Made by a program: the position numbers and the translations under genes
The notes under the pieces: generated by a model
Seen by the model: the letters and a program-made list of their open reading frames with translations, nothing else
Told to the model about the DNA's origin: nothing
Databases searched by the model: none
Origin: Winogradskyella sp.
GTDB lineage: Bacteria; Bacteroidota; Bacteroidia; Flavobacteriales; Flavobacteriaceae
Direction: 5' to 3'
DNA length: 64,000 nt
NCBI RefSeq assembly: GCF_028282165.1
Contig: NZ_JANQIM010000034.1
Span: forward strand, 80,137-144,136
Part shown: piece after piece, positions 24,357-33,076 of the stretch
Layout of the letters: every line of letters starts with the position of its first letter
How positions within the stretch are numbered: the first letter of the stretch is position 1

Positions 24357-26967
24357 TTCAAATGGCAATGAACCAGAATGGTTGAAATTTGAAAAAGAAG
24401 TGGCTAAACTTTTTGAGCTATTCGGTTATGATCAAGTTATTCATGATGTAAAAATGGATGCAGGTCAATGTGATGTTTTGGCTATTTCAAATAAAAGAGA
24501 TAGAGCAAATATCATTGCAGAATGTAAACTAAAAAGTAAGTCATCTTCTAAAGTTGGTATAGTAGATGTCCAAAACTTTATAAATAAAGTAAGTAACTAC
24601 AGAAGTGAGGGGAAAATTGACCAAGGTTATCTAATAACAAATAATGGATTTACATCCGATGCAAAAGCGGCCATTAATGATAGAGTCAAAAACTTTGTTT
24701 TTTTACTTACCTATGATGAACTAATTCAGAGTCTATTATCTATTAAAAATTATTTAGAAGACTACATATACGAATACGACAAGAGTCGTGATGGTGATAA
24801 GTTTGTTGATTTAAAACTCATTAATACCACCACACTAAACGAAACAATCCTTGATTGTACACCAGGTGATCTAATAAAATCTAAAAAAGACAGCTGTTCA
24901 TATCTAGTGGTTGATAAACAGTCCTTGTATCACAAAGAGCTAGAGTTACCTTTTATAGATTATTCTCATAGTAAATCCAACCCTAGTCTAAACATTGTAG
25001 ATTTTTTAAAAGAGGAAAAAAGAATTGAAGAACTTCGTCTAAAATCACAAAATGATTATACCCGAAAAAAACTTGAGTGTCTGACAAATTCAGTTAAAAA
25101 AGTAGCAGCCAAAAAAAATGAAGAAATGCTACCGCATTTATTTATAAATGTTAAAGATCTTTTTTTAAACGAAAATAAATTGAGTCCAATAGAAGCGACA
25201 AGATTATTGTTGAATGATTGGGAGAAGTACGGAGGTGGAAGCGGCAGTAAGCTTAAGAGAAAATATAAATTAAGGTCAGAAATTCAGAGAGAAATCTTGG
25301 CTGATTTTAATACCAATTTAAAATTTGTATCATTAGAAAGCCCTAAGATTCATCCTTTTTTATCCAATTATCTCATTTATGTTTATGATAACCTAAATAT
25401 ACGTCGTAAAGATTTTCTTTCGGCAAGTGAGAATATTATTGAAGTTTTTGAATCAGATACTAGAACAATTCCAAAATTAAAACTACTAATTGAAGAACAA
25501 GCTTTTGATTCATTGAATGAGTTTTTACATTCCCATTCATCACAAATTCTTGTACTTATTGGAGATTATGGAGCTGGAAAGACAACAATCATTAAAAAAC
25601 TAATGAGAACATTAGCTCAAGAAAAACTTAACAATAAAACTGACCCAAAACATAGAACACCTCTATATATAACACTTAAAGATTATAGTAAAGTTCCTGA
25701 TATGCAAAGCCTAATAAAGCTTTTCTTGAGAGATAATGCAGACCTTGATGATGTTTCAATAAGAACTTTTAAAAAATTAAATGAACAAGGTCGTTTCGTT
25801 TTGCTTTTAGATGCATTTGATGAAATGCTCAAACAAGTCACAAAAGCAGATCGTCGAAGATGTTTCAAAGAAATATCCAACCTGGTCAATGAAAACTCAA
25901 AAATTATATTGACTGGACGACCCTCTTATTTCAATGACTACTTAGAGTTTAAAGAAAATCTTGAAATTTTAATCAATGACAATGATTTTCAAGATAAGAA
26001 CCCTATTTCGTACGAAATAAGATGCTTACAACTGCTTGATGAAGAGAAGGTAGAAGAGTTAATAAAAAAGGTTATACCTAGTGACTCATCAAATATTCTT
26101 GATTTAATACTTGACAAACCAAATCTTATGGATTTAGCAAGAAGACCCGTTTTAGCAAACATGATTGCAAACAGCGGGAATGAACTAGTAAAGTTAGAAT
26201 CAAAAGAGATTTCGGCCAGAGATATTTACAAAATTTACACAAATAAATGGGTTGAAATAGAGGAAGATAAGGGAGAGTTCAGAATATTAAATAGTTCAAA
26301 GAAAAAGCATACTTTTTTGCAATATCTAGCTATGCAAATGCATATTTCAGGTAATTGGCATATACACTACAGCGATTTAGATGAATCAATAAATAAGTAT
26401 TTTGATCTTGATAATAATATTAAATTAGATCATTTCAGTCACGATATAAGAACTTGTTCTTTTCTTTCCAGAACAGACGATGGTTATTATTTTTTTATTC
26501 ACAAATCTTTTATGGAGTACTTCATCGCTTGCGAATTTGTGCAACTGGAAAATTCGCCATTTTGTGAGTCTTTTTCAAATGATTTGACTCATGAGATTAT
26601 TGATCTGCTAGATTTTAGTGCCCTTCCTGCTCATTTTAGTGATCTTTTGCATATCAGGCCTCATTTAGAAAACTGCCTGAGTGACATTATCGCATTAAAA
26701 AGTAAAATGGTGAAAGAATCATTATATGAAGAAGCCCGTTATTTTCGAGATGCCGAAAAAATAATTGAAGATACTTTGTCAAAATTCAACTCATTTTTTA
26801 CAATGGAAAAATCAAATCATCTACAAGAGATGATGAAATGGCGGCAAGAATTAATTAATATTTACTCTTCATTAGACACACCTCAAAGGAATGAATTCAG
26901 ATTTGTTATTCGTAAAAACTTTGAACACATAGACCTGAAATATAATATGAAATTTAATTTTGAGTAA
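24343..26967 (+). CDS. Nuclease-NACHT NTPase (bacterial NLR-like defence protein)
   Basis: 874 residues. The N-terminal ~130 residues are a PD-(D/E)xK nuclease domain (QCDVLAIS with D44, then IIAECKLKS with E60-x-K62). A linker of ~250 residues leads to a NACHT module: Walker A GDYGAGKTT at 407-415 and NACHT-type Walker B FVLLLDAFDEM at 485-495, then LTGRPSYF as sensor. The C-terminal ~250 residues, starting near FMEYFIACEF, are helical and should be the sensing region; no clear LRR or TPR is visible. This matches bNACHT/Avs-like STAND proteins, which oligomerise on phage signals and activate the N-terminal nuclease. It is 198 bp from the TIR gene and could be an independent system. Confidence 0.88.
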   Translation: MKNNSSNGNEPEWLKFEKEVAKLFELFGYDQVIHDVKMDAGQCDVLAISNKRDRANIIAECKLKSKSSSKVGIVDVQNFINKVSNYRSEGKIDQGYLITNNGFTSDAKAAINDRVKNFVFLLTYDELIQSLLSIKNYLEDYIYEYDKSRDGDKFVDLKLINTTTLNETILDCTPGDLIKSKKDSCSYLVVDKQSLYHKELELPFIDYSHSKSNPSLNIVDFLKEEKRIEELRLKSQNDYTRKKLECLTNSVKKVAAKKNEEMLPHLFINVKDLFLNENKLSPIEATRLLLNDWEKYGGGSGSKLKRKYKLRSEIQREILADFNTNLKFVSLESPKIHPFLSNYLIYVYDNLNIRRKDFLSASENIIEVFESDTRTIPKLKLLIEEQAFDSLNEFLHSHSSQILVLIGDYGAGKTTIIKKLMRTLAQEKLNNKTDPKHRTPLYITLKDYSKVPDMQSLIKLFLRDNADLDDVSIRTFKKLNEQGRFVLLLDAFDEMLKQVTKADRRRCFKEISNLVNENSKIILTGRPSYFNDYLEFKENLEILINDNDFQDKNPISYEIRCLQLLDEEKVEELIKKVIPSDSSNILDLILDKPNLMDLARRPVLANMIANSGNELVKLESKEISARDIYKIYTNKWVEIEEDKGEFRILNSSKKKHTFLQYLAMQMHISGNWHIHYSDLDESINKYFDLDNNIKLDHFSHDIRTCSFLSRTDDGYYFFIHKSFMEYFIACEFVQLENSPFCESFSNDLTHEIIDLLDFSALPAHFSDLLHIRPHLENCLSDIIALKSKMVKESLYEEARYFRDAEKIIEDTLSKFNSFFTMEKSNHLQEMMKWRQELINIYSSLDTPQRNEFRFVIRKNFEHIDLKYNMKFNFE

Positions 26968-26983
26968 GTGAAACAAAAATAAT

Positions 26984-27002
26984 CGTACAAAAATCATACA
27001 TT
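26984..27002 (+). promoter_or_regulatory. Putative integrase/Xis arm site, right end
   Basis: CGTACAAAAATCATACATT matches the left-end site 10732-10750 at 17 of 19 positions. It sits 54 bp inside attR. Confidence 0.5.
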
Positions 27003-27013
27003 GAATGAACAAA

Positions 27014-27054
27014 AAAAACCGCAATCACTTAATTATTAATGAATTACGGTTTTT
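27014..27054 (-). terminator. Island-borne hairpin directly downstream of tRNA-Leu
   Basis: A 12-bp stem (27014-27025 with 27043-27054, one G-U pair) with a 17-nt loop is flanked by A and T runs, so it works on both strands. It can end the NACHT gene transcript on the plus strand and the tRNA transcript on the minus strand. It differs in sequence from the displaced host hairpin at 10543-10573. Confidence 0.7.
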
Positions 27055-27055
27055 A

Positions 27056-27079
27056 AAAGTACTGAAGGCGGGACTTGAA
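27056..27079. repeat. attR: 24-bp direct repeat within the tRNA-Leu 3' end
   Basis: Identical to 10574-10597. It covers the last 20 nt of the tRNA (acceptor and part of the T arm) plus 4 nt downstream, so integration leaves the tRNA gene intact. Confidence 0.92.
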
Positions 27080-27144
27080 CCCGCACGGCCATAATGGCCA
27101 TTGGATTTTAAGTCCAACGTGTCTACCAATTCCACCACTTCAGC
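27060..27144 (-). tRNA. tRNA-Leu (UAA)
   Basis: 85 nt on the minus strand. The acceptor stem GCTGAAG pairs with CTTCAGT (first pair G-U), the D region is GTGGTGGAATTGGTAGACAC, the anticodon stem-loop TTGGA-CTTAAAA-TCCAA gives anticodon TAA, a long variable arm contains a hairpin (TGGCCATTATGGCC), and the T arm is GCGGGTTCAAGTCCCGC. CCA is not encoded. It is the integration target of the island. Confidence 0.97.
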
Positions 27145-27179
27145 ATCCTAGTTGCGGACAGCAACTTAATTATATTATA

Positions 27180-27200
27180 GAGCGAAAGACGGGATTTGAA
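27180..27200 (-). repeat. Orphan 21-bp copy of the tRNA-Gly 3' end (att scar)
   Basis: gagcgaaagacgggatttga plus one further base (27180-27200) is identical to 27313-27333, the 3' end of the adjacent tRNA-Gly. The two copies are 133 bp apart. The 112 bp between them contain no tRNA or gene, only small hairpins (tgctgat/atcagca near 27201-27225; atttct/agaaat near 27232-27246; atcaaaca/tgtttgat near 27277-27312). This is the pattern left by an excised or decayed element that used tRNA-Gly. Confidence 0.7.
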
Positions 27201-27313
27201 TGCTGATGAAGCGTGCTTATCAGCATTCTGACATTTCTGCTAGAAATCGTCAGCACCACAATCCTCACTTTTATCAAACAAACTTTCCATCAACCCAGAA
27301 TGTTTGATTTCTG

Positions 27314-27385
27314 AGCGAAAGACGGGATTTGAACCCGCGACCCTCACCTTGGCAAGGTGATGCTCTACCCCTGAGCTACTTTCGC
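27314..27385 (-). tRNA. tRNA-Gly (GCC)
   Basis: 72 nt on the minus strand. The acceptor stem GCGAAAG pairs with CTTTCGC, the D arm is TAGCTCAGGGGTAGAGCA, the anticodon arm is CACCT-TGCCAAG-GTG with anticodon GCC, and the T arm is GCGGGTTCAAATCCCGT. CCA is not encoded. It is upstream of tRNA-Leu on the same strand, probably in one transcript. Confidence 0.97.
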
Positions 27386-27424
27386 GTAGTCTTCTAAAGA
27401 ACTATTTCGCTTTAAAAGCGGATG

Positions 27425-27454
27425 CAAATTTAAACTATTTCTTAGAAATGCAAA
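27425..27454 (-). promoter_or_regulatory. Promoter of the tRNA-Gly/tRNA-Leu operon
   Basis: On the minus strand, TTTG (27451-27454) is followed after 18 nt by TAAATTTG (27425-27432). This is a good match to the Bacteroidetes -33/-7 promoter, about 40 bp before the tRNA-Gly 5' end. Confidence 0.65.
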
Positions 27455-27481
27455 GACTTTTTTGAAATAAATTGAAAGCGG

Positions 27482-30094
27482 CTAGGCTTGTTTTTTCTTC
27501 AACAACATCCGCTTTATTTCGTTAAGCTTCATAAGGGCTTCTACAGGGGTTAGCGTGTCAATATCAGTGTGAAGAATTTCATCCTTAATTTCTTCTAAAA
27601 GTGGGTCATCCAAATTAAAGAAACTCAACTGCATATCATCCTTAAGAGACTTTACTTTATCGGTCAATTCTTCACTAGAATGCGATTTTTCTAACTTAGA
27701 AAGTACCTTATTTGCTCGCCTAATGACTTGTTGGGGCATCCCTGCCATTTTTGCAACATGTATCCCAAAACTGTGCTCACTACCACCTTCAACTAGTTTT
27801 CTCACAAACAAAACATTGTCCTTAAGTTCCTTAACAGCAACATTAAAGTTCTTTATTCTCATAAAGGTTTCCGTCATTTCATTAAGCTCATGGTAATGTG
27901 TTGCAAATAAGGTTTTTGGTCGGGCAGGATGCTCGTGAAGATATTCGCTTATTGCCCAAGCAATGGAAATACCGTCATAGGTACTAGTACCTCGACCAAT
28001 TTCGTCTAATAGTACCAAACTACGGTCGGAAATATTATTAAGAATAGAGGCCGTTTCATTCATTTCTACCATAAATGTAGATTCACCCATAGAAATATTA
28101 TCACTCGCACCAACACGCGTAAAAATCTTATCCACCAAGCCTATTTTTGCCTCTCTTGCTGGCACAAAACTCCCTATTTGAGCCAAAAGGACAATCAAAG
28201 CTGTCTGCCTTAAAATAGCAGACTTACCAGACATGTTAGGACCGGTAATCATTATGATTTGTTGCGACTCCCGATCTAAACAAACATCATTAGCTACGTA
28301 CGATTCGCCTAAGGGCAATTGTTTTTCAATGACCGGATGACGACCGTCTTTTATCTCTAGATCGAAACTATCGGTTATTTGCGGATGGTTATACTTGTTT
28401 AATTTTGCAAGACTAGCAAAACCACAAAGACAATCTAGCTGTCCAATCAGTTGCGCATTCTGCTGCACATTAACAATAAACTGATGCATCCATGTCACCA
28501 ATTCGGCAAACAATTGTTGTTCTATAGCTAAAATACGCTCTTCTGCACCAAGTATTTTGGCTTCGTATTCCTTTAATTCTTCAGTAATATAGCGCTCTGC
28601 ATTAACCAAGGTTTGCTTTCGCATCCATTCCTCGGGCACTTTGTCCTTATGTGTATTTCTTACTTCAATATAGTACCCAAACACATTATTAGAAGCAATT
28701 TTTAAGGATGGGATTCCGGTACGCTCACTTTCACGCTCTAACATACCATCTAGATAATCCTTCCCAGATTTCGATAATCCCCTTAATTCATCAAGCTCCT
28801 GTGAAAAACCTTCGGCAATGGTGTTTCCTTTCAATACATTTACTGGTGCTTCCTCATTTAAGGTCTGTTTAATTCTTTCGCGGAGCAGATCACAATTGTG
28901 CAAGTTTTCGCCTAGAATCTTTAAGGCTTCATTATTACAATTTTGAGCCAAAGCCTTAATTGGCACAATAGCTTCTAGTGAATTTTTAAGTTGAATAACT
29001 TCGCGTGGAGTGACCTTAGTCGTTGCAACCTTAGAAATCAACCGTTCAATATCACCAATATGCTTTATCTGTCCTTGAATCTTTTGAAGCACAGATTCAT
29101 CATCAAACAAATACTGAACAACCTTATGACGTTGTTTTATCTTATCTGCGTGCTTTAGAGGCAGCGCTAACCAACGTTTTAAGGTTCGACCCCCCATTGC
29201 GGAGATGGTTTTATCAATAACATTAATAAGGGTTACGGCATTGGCATTGGCAGAATGATACAGTTCTAAATTTCTTATGGTGAATTTATCCATCCATACA
29301 TAATCGTCGGTAGCAATACGAGAAATGTTAGTGATATGCTCTAATCTATTGTGTCGTGTTTCACTTAAATAGTGTAGTACCACACCAGCTGCAATGATAC
29401 CTTCGAACAAATCCTCAACTCCAAATCCTCTCAGGGATTTCGTATTGAAATGCTTCGTCAACGACTCATGGGCATAATCGGCTTGAAAGATCCAATCTTC
29501 TAAATAAAAAGTGTGAAAATTGCTTCCAAAGATTTCAGAGAACTCTTTCTTATTTTTTTTCGATAGCAACACCTCACTTGGGTTAAAATTCTGGAGTAGT
29601 TTATCTATGTATTCCGCATCGCCTTGTGAGGTTAAAAATTCGCCTGTAGAGATATCTAAAAAAGATATACCGATATACTTTTTATCAAAATGAACGGCTG
29701 CTAAAAAGTTATTGGATTTTGAATGAAGAATATCGTCATTAAGTGCTACACCAGGTGTAACCAGTTCCGTAACACCACGTTTTACGATTTTTTTGGTTTG
29801 CTTGGGATCTTCTAGCTGATCGCAAATGGCAACACGCTCCCCAGCCTTAACCAACTTTGGCAAATAGGTATTTAAAGAATGGTGTGGAAAACCAGCTAGC
29901 TCCGTTTCACTTTCGCTACCAGCACCCCGCTTGGTCAAAATAATATCTAAAATCTTGGCGGCTTTTACGGCATCACTACCAAAGGTTTCGTAAAAATCGC
30001 CTACCCTAAAAAGCAATAACGCATCCGGATACTTTGCCTTTATGGCATTGTATTGCTTCATTAATGGTGTTTCTTTTTTTACGGATTTAGCCAA
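27482..30094 (-). CDS. mutS: DNA mismatch repair protein MutS
   Basis: 870 residues, full length. The N-terminal mismatch-binding domain carries the Phe-x-Glu motif ([12 protein letters not shown]), then come connector, lever and clamp domains and the ABC ATPase domain with Walker [12 protein letters not shown], signature region [14 protein letters not shown] and Walker [17 protein letters not shown]. MutS binds base mismatches and starts repair with MutL. The conserved N-terminus ([15 protein letters not shown]) begins at a TTG at 30092-30094; the first ATG would drop 11 residues. It lies alone, with the tRNA operon downstream on the same strand. Confidence 0.96.
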   Translation of the reverse strand: MAKSVKKETPLMKQYNAIKAKYPDALLLFRVGDFYETFGSDAVKAAKILDIILTKRGAGSESETELAGFPHHSLNTYLPKLVKAGERVAICDQLEDPKQTKKIVKRGVTELVTPGVALNDDILHSKSNNFLAAVHFDKKYIGISFLDISTGEFLTSQGDAEYIDKLLQNFNPSEVLLSKKNKKEFSEIFGSNFHTFYLEDWIFQADYAHESLTKHFNTKSLRGFGVEDLFEGIIAAGVVLHYLSETRHNRLEHITNISRIATDDYVWMDKFTIRNLELYHSANANAVTLINVIDKTISAMGGRTLKRWLALPLKHADKIKQRHKVVQYLFDDESVLQKIQGQIKHIGDIERLISKVATTKVTPREVIQLKNSLEAIVPIKALAQNCNNEALKILGENLHNCDLLRERIKQTLNEEAPVNVLKGNTIAEGFSQELDELRGLSKSGKDYLDGMLERESERTGIPSLKIASNNVFGYYIEVRNTHKDKVPEEWMRKQTLVNAERYITEELKEYEAKILGAEERILAIEQQLFAELVTWMHQFIVNVQQNAQLIGQLDCLCGFASLAKLNKYNHPQITDSFDLEIKDGRHPVIEKQLPLGESYVANDVCLDRESQQIIMITGPNMSGKSAILRQTALIVLLAQIGSFVPAREAKIGLVDKIFTRVGASDNISMGESTFMVEMNETASILNNISDRSLVLLDEIGRGTSTYDGISIAWAISEYLHEHPARPKTLFATHYHELNEMTETFMRIKNFNVAVKELKDNVLFVRKLVEGGSEHSFGIHVAKMAGMPQQVIRRANKVLSKLEKSHSSEELTDKVKSLKDDMQLSFFNLDDPLLEEIKDEILHTDIDTLTPVEALMKLNEIKRMLLKKKQA

Positions 30095-30257
30095 GAGTTT
30101 TGTTTATTTTTGTCGCGTTAGATATCGGAATTGTAAAATTGCTAATGTAGCCAAATAGCCTTGTTTTATAAAGTGAAAAATTAAGAAGTTATCTACAATT
30201 AACGCTAGATTTCAACAATCGCAATTAGCATTCTAAATAAAGTATAACATAAAATAG

Positions 30258-30283
30258 ATTCCTGCCTACGCAGAAATGACAAC
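30258..30283. repeat. Dispersed hairpin repeat, copy 1
   Basis: An imperfect palindrome of the form attcctgc-cta-cgcagaaatgac. Related elements lie at 30858-30883 and 44829-44853. It runs into the annotated upstream start of the next gene. Confidence 0.5.
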
Positions 30284-30284
30284 T

Positions 30285-30824
30285 ATGAACAGAAAACTAA
30301 AAAACAGCGAATTAGATCGTCTCAACGTTTCTGAATTTAAACAAGCCAAAAAGTCACTAATAACTATTGTATTGGATAATATTCGCAGTCTTAATAACAT
30401 TGGTTCGGTATTTAGAACCAGTGACGCTTTTTTAGTTGAGAAGATTTACCTCTGTGGCATTTCAGCCCAACCTCCTCATAACGATATAAGAAAAACAGCA
30501 CTGGGCAGCACCGAAACTGTGGATTGGGAATACCATGAAAATACGTTTGAAGTTATTGAAAAACTAAAGTCTCAAAATGTTACTGTCTGTGCTATAGAAC
30601 AAACCGAAAATGCGACTAGGCTCAATGATTTTGAACCTCAGCCAGACACCAGATATGCCTTTATTTTTGGCAATGAAGTTAAAGGAGTTTCCCAAGAGGT
30701 GGTTAGCGCCAGTGATCTAGTTATTGAAATACCACAATATGGTACCAAACATTCCTTAAATATCTCTGTAAGCGCTGGTGTTGTAATTTGGGATGTGTTT
30801 TCGAAGTTAGAAAAGCCCATCTAA
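30285..30824 (+). CDS. TrmH-family (SpoU) RNA 2'-O-methyltransferase
   Basis: About 179 residues from the ATG at 30285. An ATG three codons earlier (30276) falls inside a dispersed repeat and is less likely. SPOUT motif 1 is NIRSLNNIGSVFRTSDAF, motif 2 is FIFGNEVKGVS and motif 3 is IEIPQYGTKHSLNISVSAG. These form the trefoil knot that binds SAM and methylates a ribose 2'-O in tRNA or rRNA. It lacks the N-terminal substrate-binding extension of RlmB, which fits a tRNA-type TrmH/TrmL-like enzyme; the target position is not predictable. Confidence 0.9.
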   Translation: MNRKLKNSELDRLNVSEFKQAKKSLITIVLDNIRSLNNIGSVFRTSDAFLVEKIYLCGISAQPPHNDIRKTALGSTETVDWEYHENTFEVIEKLKSQNVTVCAIEQTENATRLNDFEPQPDTRYAFIFGNEVKGVSQEVVSASDLVIEIPQYGTKHSLNISVSAGVVIWDVFSKLEKPI

Positions 30825-30857
30825 TTTTCCCAGAGGTAGGACTTGTAATATGGCTGT

Positions 30858-30883
30858 TATTCCTGCTTTCGCAGGAATAACAA
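30858..30883. repeat. Dispersed hairpin repeat, copy 2
   Basis: ttattcctgc-ttt-cgcaggaataac, a near-perfect inverted repeat just upstream of the methyltransferase gene. It is the cleanest copy of the family also seen at 30258 and 44829. Confidence 0.6.
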
Positions 30884-30896
30884 ATAGTAATAGTGT

Positions 30897-31562
30897 ATGC
30901 AGAAGTTGAAAAAGAAAATAAAAACACCATGGCCAACAAAAAATGCCATGACCCAAATTTACGATAAGCATCTCTGGGGCGGAAACGACTTCGATTTCTA
31001 TTCTGGTGAGGGCTCTCATCATCCAGATATTGTAAAACCTTATGTTGAAACAGTTACTGCATTTTTAAAATCGCATCAAAAAAACTTATCCGTTTGCGAT
31101 TTGGGCTGTGGTGATTTTAATATTGGTAGACAATTAGCACCATACGCTTCAAGTTACATTGCCGTTGATATTGTTAAAGATCTCATCGAAAGAAACAAGA
31201 CATTATTTAAAGCAGCAAATTTAGAATTTCGCTGTTTGGATATTGCAAAGGATAAACTACCAAAAGCAGATTGTGTAATTCTTCGACAAGTGCTTCAACA
31301 TTTATCTAATAAAGAGATTATAAGCATTGTAAAAAAACTCTCCAACTACAAATACATTATTCTTACTGAACACATACCAAATGGTGATTTTACACCAAAT
31401 ATCGATATCATTTCTGGGCAAGGAACCAGATTAAAGCACAATAGTGGTGTTAGTGTATTGAAAGCTCCTTTTAATTTAAAAGTGAAAGAAGAAACGATTC
31501 TGAATGAGGTGGTTTTTGACCATAGAAAAGGACGTATTTTGACTTTTCTTTATACCATGTAA
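30897..31562 (+). CDS. Class I SAM-dependent methyltransferase
   Basis: 221 residues. Motif I is SVCDLGCGDFNIG, the acidic end of strand 2 is AVDIVKDL, and the post-I/II region is ADCVILRQVLQHLSNKEI, as in Rossmann-fold small-molecule or protein methyltransferases. The substrate is unknown. It follows the SpoU gene after 72 bp that contain a dispersed hairpin, and it is convergent with folK-dNK. Confidence 0.8.
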   Translation: MQKLKKKIKTPWPTKNAMTQIYDKHLWGGNDFDFYSGEGSHHPDIVKPYVETVTAFLKSHQKNLSVCDLGCGDFNIGRQLAPYASSYIAVDIVKDLIERNKTLFKAANLEFRCLDIAKDKLPKADCVILRQVLQHLSNKEIISIVKKLSNYKYIILTEHIPNGDFTPNIDIISGQGTRLKHNSGVSVLKAPFNLKVKEETILNEVVFDHRKGRILTFLYTM

Positions 31563-31619
31563 TTTGTCCGTGTCGTTTCAAGCTCAAGCAAGAAATTTCA
31601 TGTTGTTTTGCTCGAAATA

Positions 31620-31682
31620 GTTCTGTGAGATTCCTAGTCGCTCTCCCGATAGCTATCGGGACTGCTCTGTCGGAATAACAGA
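31620..31682. repeat. Large palindromic element between convergent genes
   Basis: The perfect 18-bp palindrome tcccgatagctatcggga (31644-31661) is nested in a longer imperfect inverted repeat (ttctgt...attcc with ggaat...acagaa). It may double as a bidirectional terminator. Its outer attcc/ggaataac ends resemble the dispersed hairpin repeats nearby. Confidence 0.55.
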
Positions 31683-31687
31683 AAATA

Positions 31688-32818
31688 TCATGAAATTATC
31701 TCATTCAAAATCCACAAATAATCCTCGCGGTTTTTTATAAAATCACGCTCAGAGATATCAATAATCTTTACATTAAGCTCGGTTTGGGATTTTAAGAATT
31801 CTAAATAACCTGCGTTGATTTTTTCTAAATACTCATCTTGGATATCTTCCTCATATTTTCGGCCTCTTCTTTTAATATTTTCCTGTAATCGTTCTGTATT
31901 TTGGTAGAGGTAGACGTATAAATCTGGTCGTGCAATATCTTTATAGACCTGATAAAACAATTTGCGATATAATCTAAATTCATCTTCGGGCAAAGTGACT
32001 TTAGAAAATACCAAGGATTTATGCACATCATAATCGCTCACCATAAAATCCTTGAACAAATCTAACTGTGACAAATCATCACTGATCTGTTGGTAACGAT
32101 CTGCCAGAAAAGACATCTCTAAAGTAAATGCGTAACGCTCTGGTTCCTTATAAAACTTAGGCAAGAAAGGATTATCAGCAAAACGCTCTAAAATCAATTT
32201 AGCATTAAAATCTTGGGATATTTTAGTCGCCAAACTGGTTTTACCTGCACCTATATTGCCTTCAATGGCTATAAAATTGAATTTACTAAAATTATAATGT
32301 TTCTTCGGGTTTTTTAACCAGATTTTAATGGGCTCTATTTCTGAATCATCTTCACTTTCTTGCAACAATTCAGAAATCGACTTGTCTAGCTTAGGATGTT
32401 TTAAATCTTTCGCAATATCTTGAAGGGGTTGCAACACAAATTTTCGATGATGTAATTCAGGATGTGGAATAACTAAGTTCTTCTCCTCAATAAGCTCATT
32501 AGCATAAAACAAAATATCTAAATCAATCTTTCGCGATTCATAAGAATCTTTTTTTTTCTTAGCAATTCTTCCTAAATCAAGCTCAATTTTCTTTAATGTT
32601 TTAAGTAATGTTTTTGGCTTTAACTGAGTTTCAATCTTAATGCAGGCATTAAAAAAATCTTCCCCCTCAAAACCCCAAGCAGGTGTTTTATAAACTTTTG
32701 AAATCTTATGGACTACACCTACCTTCTGAAAAATAGCATCTATGGCCAACTGCAAATACTGCAATTTATTGCCTTTGTTACTTCCTAATGCGATATAGAC
32801 AGGTTTAGTAGAAATCAT
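31688..32818 (-). CDS. folK: FolK - deoxynucleoside kinase fusion
   Basis: 376 residues, two enzymes in one chain. Residues 1-~165 are HPPK (FolK): YIALGSNKGN, then the ATP/Mg-binding ESRKIDLDILFY block with D99/D101; it makes the dihydropterin pyrophosphate used for folate. Residues ~178-376 are a deoxynucleoside kinase: P-loop IEGNIGAGKTS at 185-195, then LERFADNPFLPKFY and a DRYQQ segment. A folK-dNK fusion is known from flavobacteria, and no frameshift joins the halves. It faces the methyltransferase gene convergently, and its start is next to a structured palindrome. Confidence 0.92.
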   Translation of the reverse strand: MISTKPVYIALGSNKGNKLQYLQLAIDAIFQKVGVVHKISKVYKTPAWGFEGEDFFNACIKIETQLKPKTLLKTLKKIELDLGRIAKKKKDSYESRKIDLDILFYANELIEEKNLVIPHPELHHRKFVLQPLQDIAKDLKHPKLDKSISELLQESEDDSEIEPIKIWLKNPKKHYNFSKFNFIAIEGNIGAGKTSLATKISQDFNAKLILERFADNPFLPKFYKEPERYAFTLEMSFLADRYQQISDDLSQLDLFKDFMVSDYDVHKSLVFSKVTLPEDEFRLYRKLFYQVYKDIARPDLYVYLYQNTERLQENIKRRGRKYEEDIQDEYLEKINAGYLEFLKSQTELNVKIIDISERDFIKNREDYLWILNEIIS

Positions 32819-32830
32819 GTTTTTATAAAG

Positions 32831-32920
32831 ATCCCGCTATTCAGCGGGATTAGTTATTCTAGAATTTTGAATGGTCGCTGAACAACGTTTCAAAATTCTG
32901 AACGCTCTAACAAAATAACT
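32831..32920. repeat. Two-part palindromic element upstream of folK-dNK
   Basis: A perfect hairpin (atcccgct, loop attc, agcgggat; 32831-32850) is followed by a nested stem: agttatt/aataact outside (32852-32858 with 32914-32920) and the 11-bp agaattttgaa/ttcaaaattct inside (32861-32871 with 32889-32899). It is either a dispersed repeat or a structured leader of the minus-strand gene that starts at 32818. The remaining gap to 33076 shows nothing else. Confidence 0.55.
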
Positions 32921-33076
32921 AAAACAAACCGACATGTTAAAAATAATTATCACTCTACAGCAAAATGCTTGTTTTTTAACATCAAAGGTTCCATCTAACA
33001 GTTTAAAGGCAATAAATATGAAAAGATGAATTATTAATAGATTATCTTTACATCAACAATTTATCAACGGTTTTCA

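Larger units (their letters stand above)
10574..27079. mobile_element. 16.5-kb tRNA-Leu genomic island carrying defence genes
   Basis: A 24-bp perfect direct repeat at 10574-10597 and 27056-27079 brackets the element; the right copy is the 3' end of an intact tRNA-Leu gene. Just inside the left end is a tyrosine recombinase, followed by an excisionase-like HTH protein and a Rep-like initiator. Cargo is a seven-gene ABC-3C-like operon and a nuclease-NACHT gene. No conjugation or virion genes are seen. The cargo is visibly richer in A/T than the flanking core genes. Both ends carry a shared 19-bp motif that may be an integrase arm site. Confidence 0.9.

Noticed and set aside
27201..27312. A third tRNA (for example tRNA-Cys) between tRNA-Leu and tRNA-Gly
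   Set aside because: No cloverleaf or T-arm GTTC motif exists there beyond the duplicated tRNA-Gly tail.
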